Below are positions 26,608-34,877 of a DNA stretch of 64,000 bases, piece by piece. Under the pieces are notes generated by a model. That model had not been told where the DNA came from. It made no database searches and saw nothing but the letters and a program-made list of their open reading frames with translations. Numbering within the stretch: the first letter of the stretch is position 1; each line of letters starts with the position of its first letter. The DNA comes from Sporomusa ovata DSM 2662 (GTDB taxonomy: Bacteria; Bacillota; Negativicutes; Sporomusales; Sporomusaceae), in NCBI RefSeq assembly GCF_000445445.1, contig NZ_ASXP01000001.1:852501-916500 (forward strand), written 5' to 3'. A program made the position numbers and the translations under genes.

Positions 26608-26640
26608 ATAAATTACCCGCTAGCTTAGCAGCAGCGGGTA
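26608..26640 (-). terminator. Possible terminator after the YqaA-type gene
   Basis: TACCCGCT (26614-26621) and AGCGGGTA (26633-26640) form an 8-bp stem; on the minus strand it is followed by a short A/T run rather than a clean T tract, so activity is moderate. Confidence 0.5.
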
Positions 26641-26646
26641 GTCTGT

Positions 26647-27234
26647 TTATAATTTATTGACTGCCGCCGCCGCTTTTTTACTTCGCTTTGTAGCATAAGA
26701 AATGACACCTGCGACTAGTATAACTATAAGTGTAATAATCAGCATATCCGATTTATGCTGTGTAAACATTTCAACAGCTTGTGATCCAAAATAGTAAATG
26801 AGTACGCCTTCCAGTAAAAAACGCTTCGCACGGCCAAGGAAGGAGATCAGGAAAAATACCGTCATATTGATTTTTAGAGCGCCTGCTGTGATGCAGACAA
26901 ACTTATATGGAATGGGTGACAAAGATGCTAAAAATATAGCCCACAGGGCATTTTCCTGGATAGTGTTTTGTATTTTGTCCATATATTTGGAAGGAATAAA
27001 CTTACGGGCGGCCGGAAGGCCAATTTTTAGTCCGAGCAGATAACCAATTAAGCCCCCTAAAATAGAAACAACTGTAGCTGCCAAGCCGTAAAAAATAGCA
27101 TTTTGCGGCTTGGCTATTGCAAGTGGTATGAGAATCAGATCAGGTAATACCGGTGAAATAAAGGATTCTGTGAAAGCAGCAAGTAAGAGGCCCGTAAGAC
27201 CCCATTCCAAGAGTACTGCCAGCAGTGCTTCCAT
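26647..27234 (-). CDS. YqaA/DedA-type membrane protein (VTT domain)
   Basis: 195 residues with about five membrane segments. FISPVLPDLILIPLAIA near 25-42 and SPIPYKFVCITAGALKI near 107-123 with FLGRAKRFLLEG correspond to the conserved SNARE-associated/VTT core. DedA-superfamily proteins act as lipid flippases or support membrane potential in several species. AAAGGAAAC precedes the ATG. The tail is basic (KRSKKAAAAVNKL). Confidence 0.88.
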   Translation of the reverse strand: MEALLAVLLEWGLTGLLLAAFTESFISPVLPDLILIPLAIAKPQNAIFYGLAATVVSILGGLIGYLLGLKIGLPAARKFIPSKYMDKIQNTIQENALWAIFLASLSPIPYKFVCITAGALKINMTVFFLISFLGRAKRFLLEGVLIYYFGSQAVEMFTQHKSDMLIITLIVILVAGVISYATKRSKKAAAAVNKL

Positions 27235-27369
27235 TGATATGTTTCCTTTCTTTTAGATTGTCATTATTACAATAAAGTATACAATACGATAGTAATAGTT
27301 TAGCTTACATGTAGTACTTCAGTCAAGAAGTAAGAAGCAGCAAGAATGCGCTAAGAAGGAAAGAAAGCA

Positions 27370-27404
27370 AAATAAAAGCTTGCGAGATAAATCATTGCAA
27401 GCTT
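27370..27404 (-). terminator. Terminator downstream of lpxA
   Basis: AAGCTTGC at 27376-27383 pairs with GCAAGCTT at 27397-27404; on the minus strand TTTTATTTT follows. The rest of 27235-27450 shows no gene. Confidence 0.65.
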
Positions 27405-27684
27405 GGCGCAGCTCATTGGGTTCCGGCGACATGACGAAAGCGAGCACAGATTAACTAATATGAGAGTCGTTTGCCTTACGACTACGGCAGATCCCCCGTT
27501 CTACGTTACGAAGGAAGCGAAGGAGAAGTTCAATTTCTTTACATGATTCAAGATCTTGCTCCATTGAAGTAATCGCTTGTCTCAAAGGCAGGTTTGAACG
27601 ATATAGTAATCTATAAGCTTTTTTAATAATTCGCCGCTTATCAGCAGCTATTTTATTGCGGGCTAGGGGTCTGCGGATAATTTT

Positions 27685-29151
27685 GTGTAAATAGAAATTC
27701 CTTACAGCAAGAAATAGTGGCTTTTTACAAAAGCAAAGTTACTCATTGCACCTTGATGAATCTTCTCCCTGGGCGAGATGGAAGTATGCGCGCGATAGCG
27801 TGAATGCTTTCGTCTCGCACCGGGGAATCATATTTTACTGGAGCAATCAGCCTGCATACCGATCTTCAAACAATAATGCTAAATGATTTAAAACCATATC
27901 CCAATCGCGATACCGTTGAGTCCATTTTTTGACAATATTATTCGACGCTAAATATAACATTTTGCGCAGAGAATCATCGTTAGGAAAAACAGCTTTTGTT
28001 TTAGTTACTTTTCGGAATTGCCTATGCAATCCTTCAATAATATTCGTCGTATATATTATTTTCCGAATACTGGGAGGATATGCATAAAAGGTAGACAAAA
28101 TATCCCAATTATCTTCCCAGCTTTTTATGGCAGCCGGATATTTATCACCCCATTTCTCTTTAAAGCTTAGTAGTTTCTCTAACGCTGCTTCTTCCGTTAC
28201 TGCCGTATAAACTTCTTTCAAATCTGCGGTAAATACCTTTGCATGTTTGTAGTTGACATACCGCATACTTGCACGGATTTGATGAATGATACAGCGTTGT
28301 ATTCCAGCTTTGGGATAGGCGGCTCCGATTGCTTCTCGAAAACCATTGAGCCCATCAACACAAAATAGGTAAACATCTTGTACGCCGCGGCTTTTCAGCT
28401 CGTTTAGTACACTAAGCCAAAATTTGCTGCTTTCGTTTTCTCCAATCCATATACCCAATATTTCCTTATAGCCTTCTAGATTTATTCCCAATACTACATA
28501 GGCTGCTTTCGTAATAATCTGGTGATTTTCACGGATTTTATAGTGTATGGCATCTAGAAAAACGAACGGATATACTGCTTCTAGTGGTCGATTTTGCCAT
28601 TCAGTAACTTGAGGCATGATTTTTTCGCTTATTTTACTTACCAGTTCTGGTGAGATTTCTACATCATATAAGCTCTTTATCTGTTCTGATATATCCCGAA
28701 TACTTAGTCCGGCGGCATATAGAGATAATATTTTTTCTTCCATACCATCAACATTCCGGCTGTATTTACCAATGATCTGTGGTTCATATTCACCGTTTCG
28801 ATCACGGGGAATCGTAATCTCTACTTCACCTAGTTGCGTTTTTACTTTCTTTTTCGAATAACCATTCCGATAATTTTTCGACACACCTGATTCGACATCA
28901 TCCGACCGACGTTCCTGTTTTACGTAACCCAGTTCAGTTTCTAATTCTGCTTCCATTATTTCTTGGAGTACATCTCTGAACATGTCTTTTATCGCGTTCA
29001 TGACTTCCGTGGTATTGTTGAATTTTTGCTCTTTAATTAACTCTTTGATAGCTTCCTTTGGTATTGTTGCCATAAAAAATCTTCCTTTCTGACTTAAATA
29101 GTTTCATTCCTATTCTTGCCAGTAAGGAAGATTTTTCAAACCTATTTACAC
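27685..29151 (-). mobile_element. IS256-family insertion sequence in lpxA
   Basis: About 1467 bp bounded by GTGTAAATAG at one end and CTATTTACAC at the other. The flanks are ATAATTTT (27677-27684) and AAAATTTT (29152-29159), an 8-bp target duplication with one mismatch, as expected for this family. Inside the ends, TTCCTTAC..GCAAGAA is shared but sits about 9 bases nearer to the tip at the left end. The 150 bp between the left tip and the transposase stop contain a long imperfect hairpin (about 27770-27829). Confidence 0.9.
27847..29073 (-). CDS. IS256/mutator-family transposase
   Basis: 408 residues with the DDE catalytic core of the mutator type: FLDAIHYK, CVDGLNGF and the glutamate in TTNIIEGLHRQFRK. 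The N-terminal part carries the family's typical DNA-binding helices. The frame is full length, so the element may still be active. GGAAGATTTTTT precedes the ATG. Confidence 0.96.
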   Translation of the reverse strand: MATIPKEAIKELIKEQKFNNTTEVMNAIKDMFRDVLQEIMEAELETELGYVKQERRSDDVESGVSKNYRNGYSKKKVKTQLGEVEITIPRDRNGEYEPQIIGKYSRNVDGMEEKILSLYAAGLSIRDISEQIKSLYDVEISPELVSKISEKIMPQVTEWQNRPLEAVYPFVFLDAIHYKIRENHQIITKAAYVVLGINLEGYKEILGIWIGENESSKFWLSVLNELKSRGVQDVYLFCVDGLNGFREAIGAAYPKAGIQRCIIHQIRASMRYVNYKHAKVFTADLKEVYTAVTEEAALEKLLSFKEKWGDKYPAAIKSWEDNWDILSTFYAYPPSIRKIIYTTNIIEGLHRQFRKVTKTKAVFPNDDSLRKMLYLASNNIVKKWTQRYRDWDMVLNHLALLFEDRYAG

Positions 29152-29887
29152 AAAATTTTCTGTGCCCTCCGGGCTAGTCCAACATCATTTGTTCCAATCA
29201 CTCTCGCAGGGTGGCCATCAACAGTAAAAAAAGGAGGCACATCTTGATTTACTTTTGAAGCTCCTCCTACCATAGCATAACAACCAATTCTAACAAATTG
29301 ATGTATACCTACCAAGCCGCCAATTGTCGCATAGTCTTCTATTACTACATGCCCAGCTAATGTAGCCCCACCTGATAAAATGACGTGATTGCCTATTTTA
29401 CAATTATGCGCTACATGAGTGTAAGTTTGTAAAAGACAGTCTGAACCTATTCGGGTTTCTTCCTCTTCGCCAACAGCTCGGTGTATAGTAACAAATTCTC
29501 TGATCTGTGTGCGGTCTCCAATAAATACATAGCTTTTTTCTCCGCAGAATTTTAAATCTTGAGGGATAGCACCAATAGAAGCACTGTGAAATATTTCACA
29601 GTCCCTGCCAATACTTGTCCAGTCTTCTATAACTACATGAGAACCGATCCTGGTTCCGTTACCTATAAAAACATTTTCTCCAATAACAGCATAGGGTCCA
29701 ATCTCTACACCATCGCTGATACGAGCAGCGGGATGAACAATTGCTGTTTCGTGTATTTTGGGCCGAGATAGTACAACCTTTTCAAGCATAAGTATCACTC
29801 CTCGTATATTGCAACTCGCTAGTAAATTATTAGAAAGGCTTTTTTATTTATAATTATAATCCAGTAGTTTGGGTTTTTTGTGATATT

Positions 29888-29929
29888 CATTATATTTGGG
29901 AAAACGAGTAATTTTTGCCAAATATAATG
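29888..29929. repeat. 12-bp perfect inverted repeat upstream of lpxA
   Basis: CATTATATTTGG (29888-29899) and CCAAATATAATG (29918-29929) are perfect inverted copies separated by 18 bases. They lie about 100 bp upstream of the lpxA start and beside the truncated ABC gene. They may be an operator or part of a promoter region; the gap 29799-29995 otherwise shows only A/T-rich sequence. Confidence 0.55.
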
Positions 29930-29995
29930 GTAGTATATGTTTATTAGACTATTTGTACTGATTTTCTCATTAATTCTCTAGTATGCTATTCTTTT

Positions 29996-30340
29996 ATGGA
30001 GGAACCCACCTCGTCTCTTGACCCGGAGGCGGAGTACGACGTGTACAACAAGTTTATTAGCTTATGCACTAATAGTACCGCTGTTATTATTTCCCATAGG
30101 CTTTCCAGTGTCAGTATGGCGGATCGCATATTCTTATTGCGCGACGGCGAAATTGCGGAAGTGGGTATTCATCGTGAACTAATTGATTTAGACGGCGAAT
30201 ACGCTAGACTATTCAATATACAGACGGAAGCATATAAGGCATTGGAAATCAGAAATAAAAAAAGGACAGGCCTAAACCCGTCATTTTGCATGTATATTTA
30301 TGAATGTGTACCTGTCAAAGTCACTGTTAGGGGACAGTGA
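29996..30340 (+). pseudogene. 3' remnant of an ABC-exporter ATPase gene
   Basis: The sequence starts abruptly at the Walker B/D-loop (EEPTSSLDPEAEYDVY), followed by the H-loop histidine in IISHRLSS and the end of an exporter-type ATPase (LLRDGEIAEVG, EYARLFNIQ). Walker A, Q-loop, the LSGGQ signature and any membrane domain are missing, and no matching sequence lies upstream. The last 30 residues after about position 85 look foreign and the frame ends in a palindrome at 30320-30341. No good ribosome site is present. Confidence 0.85.
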
Positions 30341-30341
30341 C
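30320..30341. repeat. Palindrome at the end of the ABC remnant
   Basis: GTCACTGT-TAGGGG-ACAGTGAC is a perfect 8-bp inverted repeat. Its GGGGACAG portion resembles GGGGACAGAGG at about 60836, where another short palindrome lies. Both may be relics of REP-like elements. Confidence 0.4.
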
Positions 30342-30362
30342 GGGGATAGTATAACATAGCAA

Positions 30363-30388
30363 AAGGCTCCGCGTTTGCGCGAAGCCTT
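30363..30388 (-). terminator. Terminator after tRNA-Ala
   Basis: AAGGCTCCGCG (30363-30373) and CGCGAAGCCTT (30378-30388) pair around TTTG, with one mismatch; on the minus strand TTTGC follows the stem. It lies about 9 bp past the tRNA end. Confidence 0.75.
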
Positions 30389-30396
30389 GTCTTTTT

Positions 30397-30472
30397 TGGT
30401 GGAGATAAGCGGGATCGAACCGCTGGCCTCTTGAATGCCATTCAAGCGCTCTCCCAGCTGAGCTATACCCCC
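30397..30472 (-). tRNA. tRNA-Ala (anticodon GGC)
   Basis: A 76-base cloverleaf on the minus strand: acceptor GGGGGTA pairs with TATCTCC, D arm AGCTCAGCTGGGAGAGC, anticodon stem CTTGA/TCAAG with loop ATGGCAT giving anticodon GGC, and T arm with GGTTCGATCCC. The CCA end is encoded. It has its own consensus promoter and terminator. Confidence 0.97.
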
Positions 30473-30486
30473 ATAAACACATATTA

Positions 30487-30515
30487 ATTATACTTAGTCA
30501 GTAACATAATGTCAA
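30487..30515 (-). promoter_or_regulatory. Promoter of tRNA-Ala
   Basis: On the minus strand TTGACA (30515-30510) and TATAAT (30492-30487) are both perfect consensus with a 17-bp spacer, placed 14 bp before the tRNA. Confidence 0.92.
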
Positions 30516-30605
30516 GATTTTTTTAAAAATTAAACCATTATAGCAGGTACTTATCTATAGTATGCAGAATACTTTGAGATTAGAGTAAGGAAGAAGGAAG
30601 CAATT

Positions 30606-31802
30606 ATGCAGTTATTTAAAATTGGCCTGTTGATTGACGGGACAGGCTTTACGCCACAAGATTCATGTTACCTGGCGGTTGAAAATGGGTATATTACAGG
30701 TATCGGCCAGGCAGATGATTTTGCGGCTGCGCAGGTGGCGACCGCAATTGATTTTTCGCAATACACCGTAATGCCGGGGCTCATTGATCCCCATGTGCAT
30801 TTGTTCTTAGAGGGAATTTCTGATCTAAAATCCCGCACGTTACGGTGGAAAGAGGATAAAGAGACAACCTTGCTGCGAGCTGTCAACAACCTGACTAGAA
30901 CCATTCGCCACGGGGTAACTACTGTACGTGATTTAGGTGGTCCGTTTGCCATTAACACATTATTAAAAAAAGCAGTAAAGCAGGGTATTGTTACCGGACC
31001 GCGTGTGCTTAGTGCCAGTCAGGCCATTTCCATTACCGGCGGGCACTTTCACTATGCGGGCGGACGGGAAGCTGACGGGCCGGACGAAGTGGTTAAAGCT
31101 GTGCGGGAGCAGGTGAAAGTTGGTGCCGACTGTATAAAAATTATGATGACCGGTTGCGTTAATTTTGTGCGCCAGGATGCGGGAGTTGTTGAATTATCAC
31201 TATCTGAAGCCCAGGCGGCTGTTGCTGAAGCACGGCACTTGAAAAAAATGATAGCGGCACATGCCAACGGCGTAGATGGCGTGCGCCAGAGTCTGGCTGT
31301 TGGTGTGAATACGCTCGAACATGGCGCACTTATTGATGCAGCCACTACCGATATGATTACCGAAAGCAGGGTATATTGGATACCTACGTTAGTTCCCTTT
31401 GAACGCATGATGGACTATGGCCGCACTCATGAGACCAGAACATTACCGGCCGCGGGTGTTGAGGCTGTTTACCGGCAACATCATGCTATGGTACAAAGAG
31501 CTTATCAGGCTGGGGCTAAGATTGTCGCTGGTACTGATGCCGGCGCATTAGGTGTTGGGCATGGTGATATATGGCGGGAGCTTGCTCTATTGGTGGAATG
31601 TGGTCTGCCGGCGGCAGCCGCGCTCCATGCTGCCACTGGTCTTGCTGCCCAGGCAGTAGGGCTGGAACAAGAAATTGGGATAGTGGCTGCAGGCAAACGG
31701 GCAGATTTATTGGTTTTGGCAGGTAACCCGTTACAAGATATCAACTGTATAAAAAATGTCGTAAAAGTATTCAAAGACGGGCAGGAGATCTTCCATAATT
31801 GA
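30606..31802 (+). CDS. Amidohydrolase (imidazolonepropionase-like family)
   Basis: 398 residues with a TIM-barrel metal hydrolase layout: HxH in LIDPHVHL near 62, lysine in CIKIMMTG near 180, histidines in AAHANG near 222 and TLEHGA near 242, and aspartate in AGTDAG near 312. The family includes Xaa-Pro/Xaa-Arg dipeptidases, organophosphate and ochratoxin hydrolases and related enzymes, so the substrate cannot be named. There is no signal peptide, so it is cytoplasmic. AAGGAAG precedes the ATG; the next gene is 41 bp away. Confidence 0.87.
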   Translation: MQLFKIGLLIDGTGFTPQDSCYLAVENGYITGIGQADDFAAAQVATAIDFSQYTVMPGLIDPHVHLFLEGISDLKSRTLRWKEDKETTLLRAVNNLTRTIRHGVTTVRDLGGPFAINTLLKKAVKQGIVTGPRVLSASQAISITGGHFHYAGGREADGPDEVVKAVREQVKVGADCIKIMMTGCVNFVRQDAGVVELSLSEAQAAVAEARHLKKMIAAHANGVDGVRQSLAVGVNTLEHGALIDAATTDMITESRVYWIPTLVPFERMMDYGRTHETRTLPAAGVEAVYRQHHAMVQRAYQAGAKIVAGTDAGALGVGHGDIWRELALLVECGLPAAAALHAATGLAAQAVGLEQEIGIVAAGKRADLLVLAGNPLQDINCIKNVVKVFKDGQEIFHN

Positions 31803-31843
31803 GTTGACCGGCCACGTAAACAACAGCAACGGAGTTGATACTA

Positions 31844-32707
31844 TTGATAGAAGCAATTGAAGATCTTAAGGCCCGGCTTGGCCAAAATGGTTATCTTACT
31901 GATGATAATTTGGCTGCTGCCCTATATTTAGCGGAGAACCTGGAAAAACCGCTGCTGTTAGAGGGACCGGCCGGTGTTGGAAAAACAGAATTGGCAAAGG
32001 CGTGGTCGCGCCTGCGTAAGCGGCGGCTTATTCGGCTACAGTGCTATGAAGGTCTTGATGAGAGTAAAGCACTGTATGAATGGAATTATCAAAAACAGTT
32101 ATTATATATTCAAATCGCAGCATTGACGGAAAAAGGCTGGGAGACAGGACGCAAACAAATTTTTGACCAGGAGTTTTTACTAAAACGTCCTCTGTTAGCG
32201 GCGCTTACCAGCCCGGAGCCTGTGGTATTGTTGATTGATGAGATTGATAAAAGTGATCAAGAATTTGAAAGTTTTCTACTAGAAGCGTTATCTGACTGGC
32301 AGGTTACGATTCCTGAACTGGGTACGATAAGCGCGGTTACCCGGCCCTATGTTGTCTTGACATCCAATAGTACGCGAGAACTTAGTGATGCTTTGCGCCG
32401 CAGGTGCTTGCATTTTACTATTGACTATCCTGAATTTGAGCGGGAGTTGGCCATCGTTGAATTAAATGTTCCCGATATTGACCGAAAGTTTGCCAGTCAG
32501 CTTGTCGAATTTGTCCAAACTATTCGCAAGCAGTCGCTTAAAAAACCTCCTAGTGTTACAGAAACCATTGATTGGGTGGCATCAATGACACTGCTTGGCA
32601 GCGAACTAACTGCAGATACAGTTCGTGCTACGCTTAGTGCTTTGCTTAAATATACCAAAGACCGCGAGCTTGTCACTGATAAACTGCCATTTTTACTAAA
32701 GCCATGA
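31844..32707 (+). CDS. MoxR-type AAA+ ATPase
   Basis: 287 residues. Walker A GPAGVGKTE near 43, Walker B VVLLIDEID near 130, and sensor 1 VVLTSNSTREL near 170. MoxR ATPases work with VWA proteins to mature metalloenzymes or activate complexes, and the next gene encodes such a protein (4-bp overlap). The layout resembles CoxD/CoxE of molybdenum CO dehydrogenase clusters, but no such enzyme is encoded here. TTG 31844 with GGAG 9 bases upstream is the chosen start; TTG 31835 is also in frame. Confidence 0.9.
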   Translation: MIEAIEDLKARLGQNGYLTDDNLAAALYLAENLEKPLLLEGPAGVGKTELAKAWSRLRKRRLIRLQCYEGLDESKALYEWNYQKQLLYIQIAALTEKGWETGRKQIFDQEFLLKRPLLAALTSPEPVVLLIDEIDKSDQEFESFLLEALSDWQVTIPELGTISAVTRPYVVLTSNSTRELSDALRRRCLHFTIDYPEFERELAIVELNVPDIDRKFASQLVEFVQTIRKQSLKKPPSVTETIDWVASMTLLGSELTADTVRATLSALLKYTKDRELVTDKLPFLLKP

Positions 32708-34080
32708 AACAATTATTTGTTGAATTTATCCGGCTATTGCGCCAAGCGGGGTTAACTGTAACAACAATGGAAGCTGTGGATGCATTAAAGGCAGCTGAGC
32801 TTACTTGTTTTGACCCTGCCTTACTGCGGGGCGTGCTGGAAACTACCCTGGTGAAAAGCAATTGGGAACGTCCTGTTTTTACGGCGTTATTTGAACTATA
32901 TTTTGATCTTGCGCCGGAAGCCCCGGTAGTGCAAGCTAACTCTGAGCCGACAGTACTTACGATTAAGGGGGCGACTGCTGATGGCAGCGGGCGTAGTTCG
33001 TCAGGCGCCGGCGGTGATGCGGAGGGCTTGCTGGAAACCATTAATAATCAACCTGCGGCCATATTGGAAGAACTGGCAAGGCAATTTACGGCCGATATAC
33101 CACTTACTAATGCCGAGCCGGCAGAGATTTCACAAAAGTTGCGTCAGGTTCAAGTAAATTTGAGATGGTTTGAGGCTGTCAACAAGGTTGAACGTAATTA
33201 TGCTACCGGAAAGATGAAGGAGGCGGCTTTGCTAAAATGGCAAAAAACATTTGCCCAGCTCGAAGCGCTCCTGCGTCGTGAATTAGAGCGCAAGGCTGTC
33301 AAACAGTTTGGTCGCCGGCATATTCTTAAACTGGTAGAACACGCCAATATTCGCCGCCGGGAATTTGATTGCCTGGCAGCAGCAGAAATAATAGCTGTTG
33401 AGCAGGAAATTGGCAAACTAGCAAAAAAAATGGCTGAGAGACCGGGAATTCGCTTGCATCGGGCCAAACGTGGCAAGGTAGATATTCGCCGTACTTTTCA
33501 GGAAGTAATACGAACCGGTGGTTGTCCATTACATCTGAAATACCGGGACAAAATGAAAAGCAAAGTAGATTTATGGCTCTTATGTGATGTTTCCAATTCA
33601 GTTGAACGGTTTAGCCGTTTTATGCTGCAATTAGTCCAGGCGGCGCAGCGGCGTTACGCTAACATTAGATCCTTTGTTTTTATTGATGAAGCAGTGGAAG
33701 TAACTGAGTGGTTTAAAAGTCAGGATGTTAATGCTTTTTTACAGGCGAGGCATCTTAGAGACCGGTTTAACCGTCGTGTAGGATTGTCTCGCTATGATTT
33801 GGTTTTTGAACAAATGGCTCGTTATGAGCTTGCGGCCATTGGTGGCCGGACTAAGCTGATTATTTTAGGCGATGGACGCAATAACTGGCATCCGGGCGGA
33901 GCTGACGAGTTGGCTAAGATTGCTGAACAGGCACAGGCCATTTATTGGCTCAACCCCCTGCCGGAAGAGGAATGGCTTGAAGGCGACTGTCTCATGAAAG
34001 AATACCAGCCGTATTGCCAACAAGTATTCGAATGTCGCAATTTAGAACAATTAACAGAAGTAGCCAACCGTATTTTATGA
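32704..34080 (+). CDS. VWA-domain (CoxE-like) protein
   Basis: 458 residues. The C-terminal von Willebrand A domain begins near 290 with the MIDAS motif DVSNS (near 295-299) and contains IIILGDGRNN near 385. The N-terminal 200 residues are helical and CoxE-like. It overlaps the MoxR gene by 4 bp and would be its adaptor. There is no signal peptide. The stop codon lies within the terminator hairpin that follows. Confidence 0.9.
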   Translation: MKQLFVEFIRLLRQAGLTVTTMEAVDALKAAELTCFDPALLRGVLETTLVKSNWERPVFTALFELYFDLAPEAPVVQANSEPTVLTIKGATADGSGRSSSGAGGDAEGLLETINNQPAAILEELARQFTADIPLTNAEPAEISQKLRQVQVNLRWFEAVNKVERNYATGKMKEAALLKWQKTFAQLEALLRRELERKAVKQFGRRHILKLVEHANIRRREFDCLAAAEIIAVEQEIGKLAKKMAERPGIRLHRAKRGKVDIRRTFQEVIRTGGCPLHLKYRDKMKSKVDLWLLCDVSNSVERFSRFMLQLVQAAQRRYANIRSFVFIDEAVEVTEWFKSQDVNAFLQARHLRDRFNRRVGLSRYDLVFEQMARYELAAIGGRTKLIILGDGRNNWHPGGADELAKIAEQAQAIYWLNPLPEEEWLEGDCLMKEYQPYCQQVFECRNLEQLTEVANRIL

Positions 34081-34102
34081 ATATATACGGTTGGCTATTT
34101 TT
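34062..34102 (+). terminator. Terminator after the VWA gene
   Basis: AGCCAACCGTAT (34062-34073) pairs perfectly with ATACGGTTGGCT (34085-34096), followed by ATTTTTG; the left arm encodes the last codons of the VWA protein. Confidence 0.88.
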
Positions 34103-34176
34103 GTTAGGAGCATTTTATTTAAAAAGCGGAAATACTAATATTGTTAGCATTTCGGACACAGTTAGGGGATGATTTT

Positions 34177-34857
34177 GTGGAGTGGTTAGTAGCGCTAATG
34201 AGTATTATTACTGTCAATATGCTTTTAAGCGGCGATAATGCATTGGTTATTGCCTTAGCCAGTCGCAATCTGCCACCTGTTCAGCAAAAAAAGGCGATGA
34301 TCTGGGGTGGAGCGGGAGCTATTGGGTTACGTATTGTTCTTACCTTTGTTGCAATTGTCTTGCTTCAGATTCCCTACTTACAACTAATTGGCGGTTTGGC
34401 ATTGCTGTGGATTGCCGTTAAGCTTTTAGCAGGTGAGGATGAAAACCATGAGCTGCAGGCCAATAGTAATTTATGGGGGGCTATTAAAACAATAATTGTT
34501 GCTGATGTGGTTATGAGTGTTGATAATGTACTGGCTATTGCCGGCGTAGCAAAAGGGAATGTTACTTTACTGATTATTGGTTTGGTAATTAGTATTCCGA
34601 TTATTATCTGGGGTAGCAAACTAATTAATATGCTAATGGAGCGGTGGCCAATAATAATTACAATCGGTGCGGCTTTTCTGGGCTGGACCGGCGGTGAGAT
34701 GGCAACTGGCGATAAAAAAATTATACCCCTGCTAGATCCGTATCCCTGGACCCATTGGGCTATACCGATAGCCTTTGCCGTTATTGTTGTTTTTATTGGT
34801 TCGCTGCTTGCCGGCCGCAAACAATCTGGTAACAAGGAGCCACAAAACAATTTGTAA
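34177..34857 (+). CDS. TerC-family membrane protein (YjbE/YkoY type), copy 1
   Basis: 226 residues with about seven membrane helices. The family motif LLSGDNALVIALASRNLP near 15-32 and SVDNVLAIAGVAKGN near 115 carry the conserved acidic residues of the metal path. TerC-family proteins export Mn2+ or load it onto secreted proteins. I place the start at GTG 34177 since AGGGGATG is 5 bases upstream and the N-terminus then aligns with copy 2 at 36305. A TTG at 34141 would add twelve residues. No riboswitch is seen upstream of this copy. Confidence 0.9.
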   Translation: MEWLVALMSIITVNMLLSGDNALVIALASRNLPPVQQKKAMIWGGAGAIGLRIVLTFVAIVLLQIPYLQLIGGLALLWIAVKLLAGEDENHELQANSNLWGAIKTIIVADVVMSVDNVLAIAGVAKGNVTLLIIGLVISIPIIIWGSKLINMLMERWPIIITIGAAFLGWTGGEMATGDKKIIPLLDPYPWTHWAIPIAFAVIVVFIGSLLAGRKQSGNKEPQNNL

Positions 34858-34877
34858 TGTTAAAAAAGAGCAGCTCT

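Larger units (their letters stand above)
27451..29789 (-). pseudogene. lpxA: lpxA (UDP-GlcNAc acyltransferase) split by an IS256-family element
   Basis: The 5' part (29789 down to 29152) encodes the left-handed beta-helix with the LpxA hallmarks IGAIPQDLKF, REFVTIHRAV and HVAHNC (catalytic histidine). It then runs into the element and stops at 29142. The 3' part (27676 down to 27451) encodes the LpxA helical tail, KRRIIKKAYRLLYRS. Removing the element plus one 8-bp duplication joins both parts in frame as 287 codons. LpxA performs the first step of lipid A synthesis. Between helix and tail are about 14 residues more than in E. coli LpxA, and no other lpx gene is near, so it may be a paralogue. 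Start: ATG 29789, after GAGGAG. Confidence 0.9.

Noticed and set aside
26798..27043. Plus-strand frame inside the YqaA-type gene
   Set aside because: It lies opposite a clear membrane-protein gene and reads as antisense noise.
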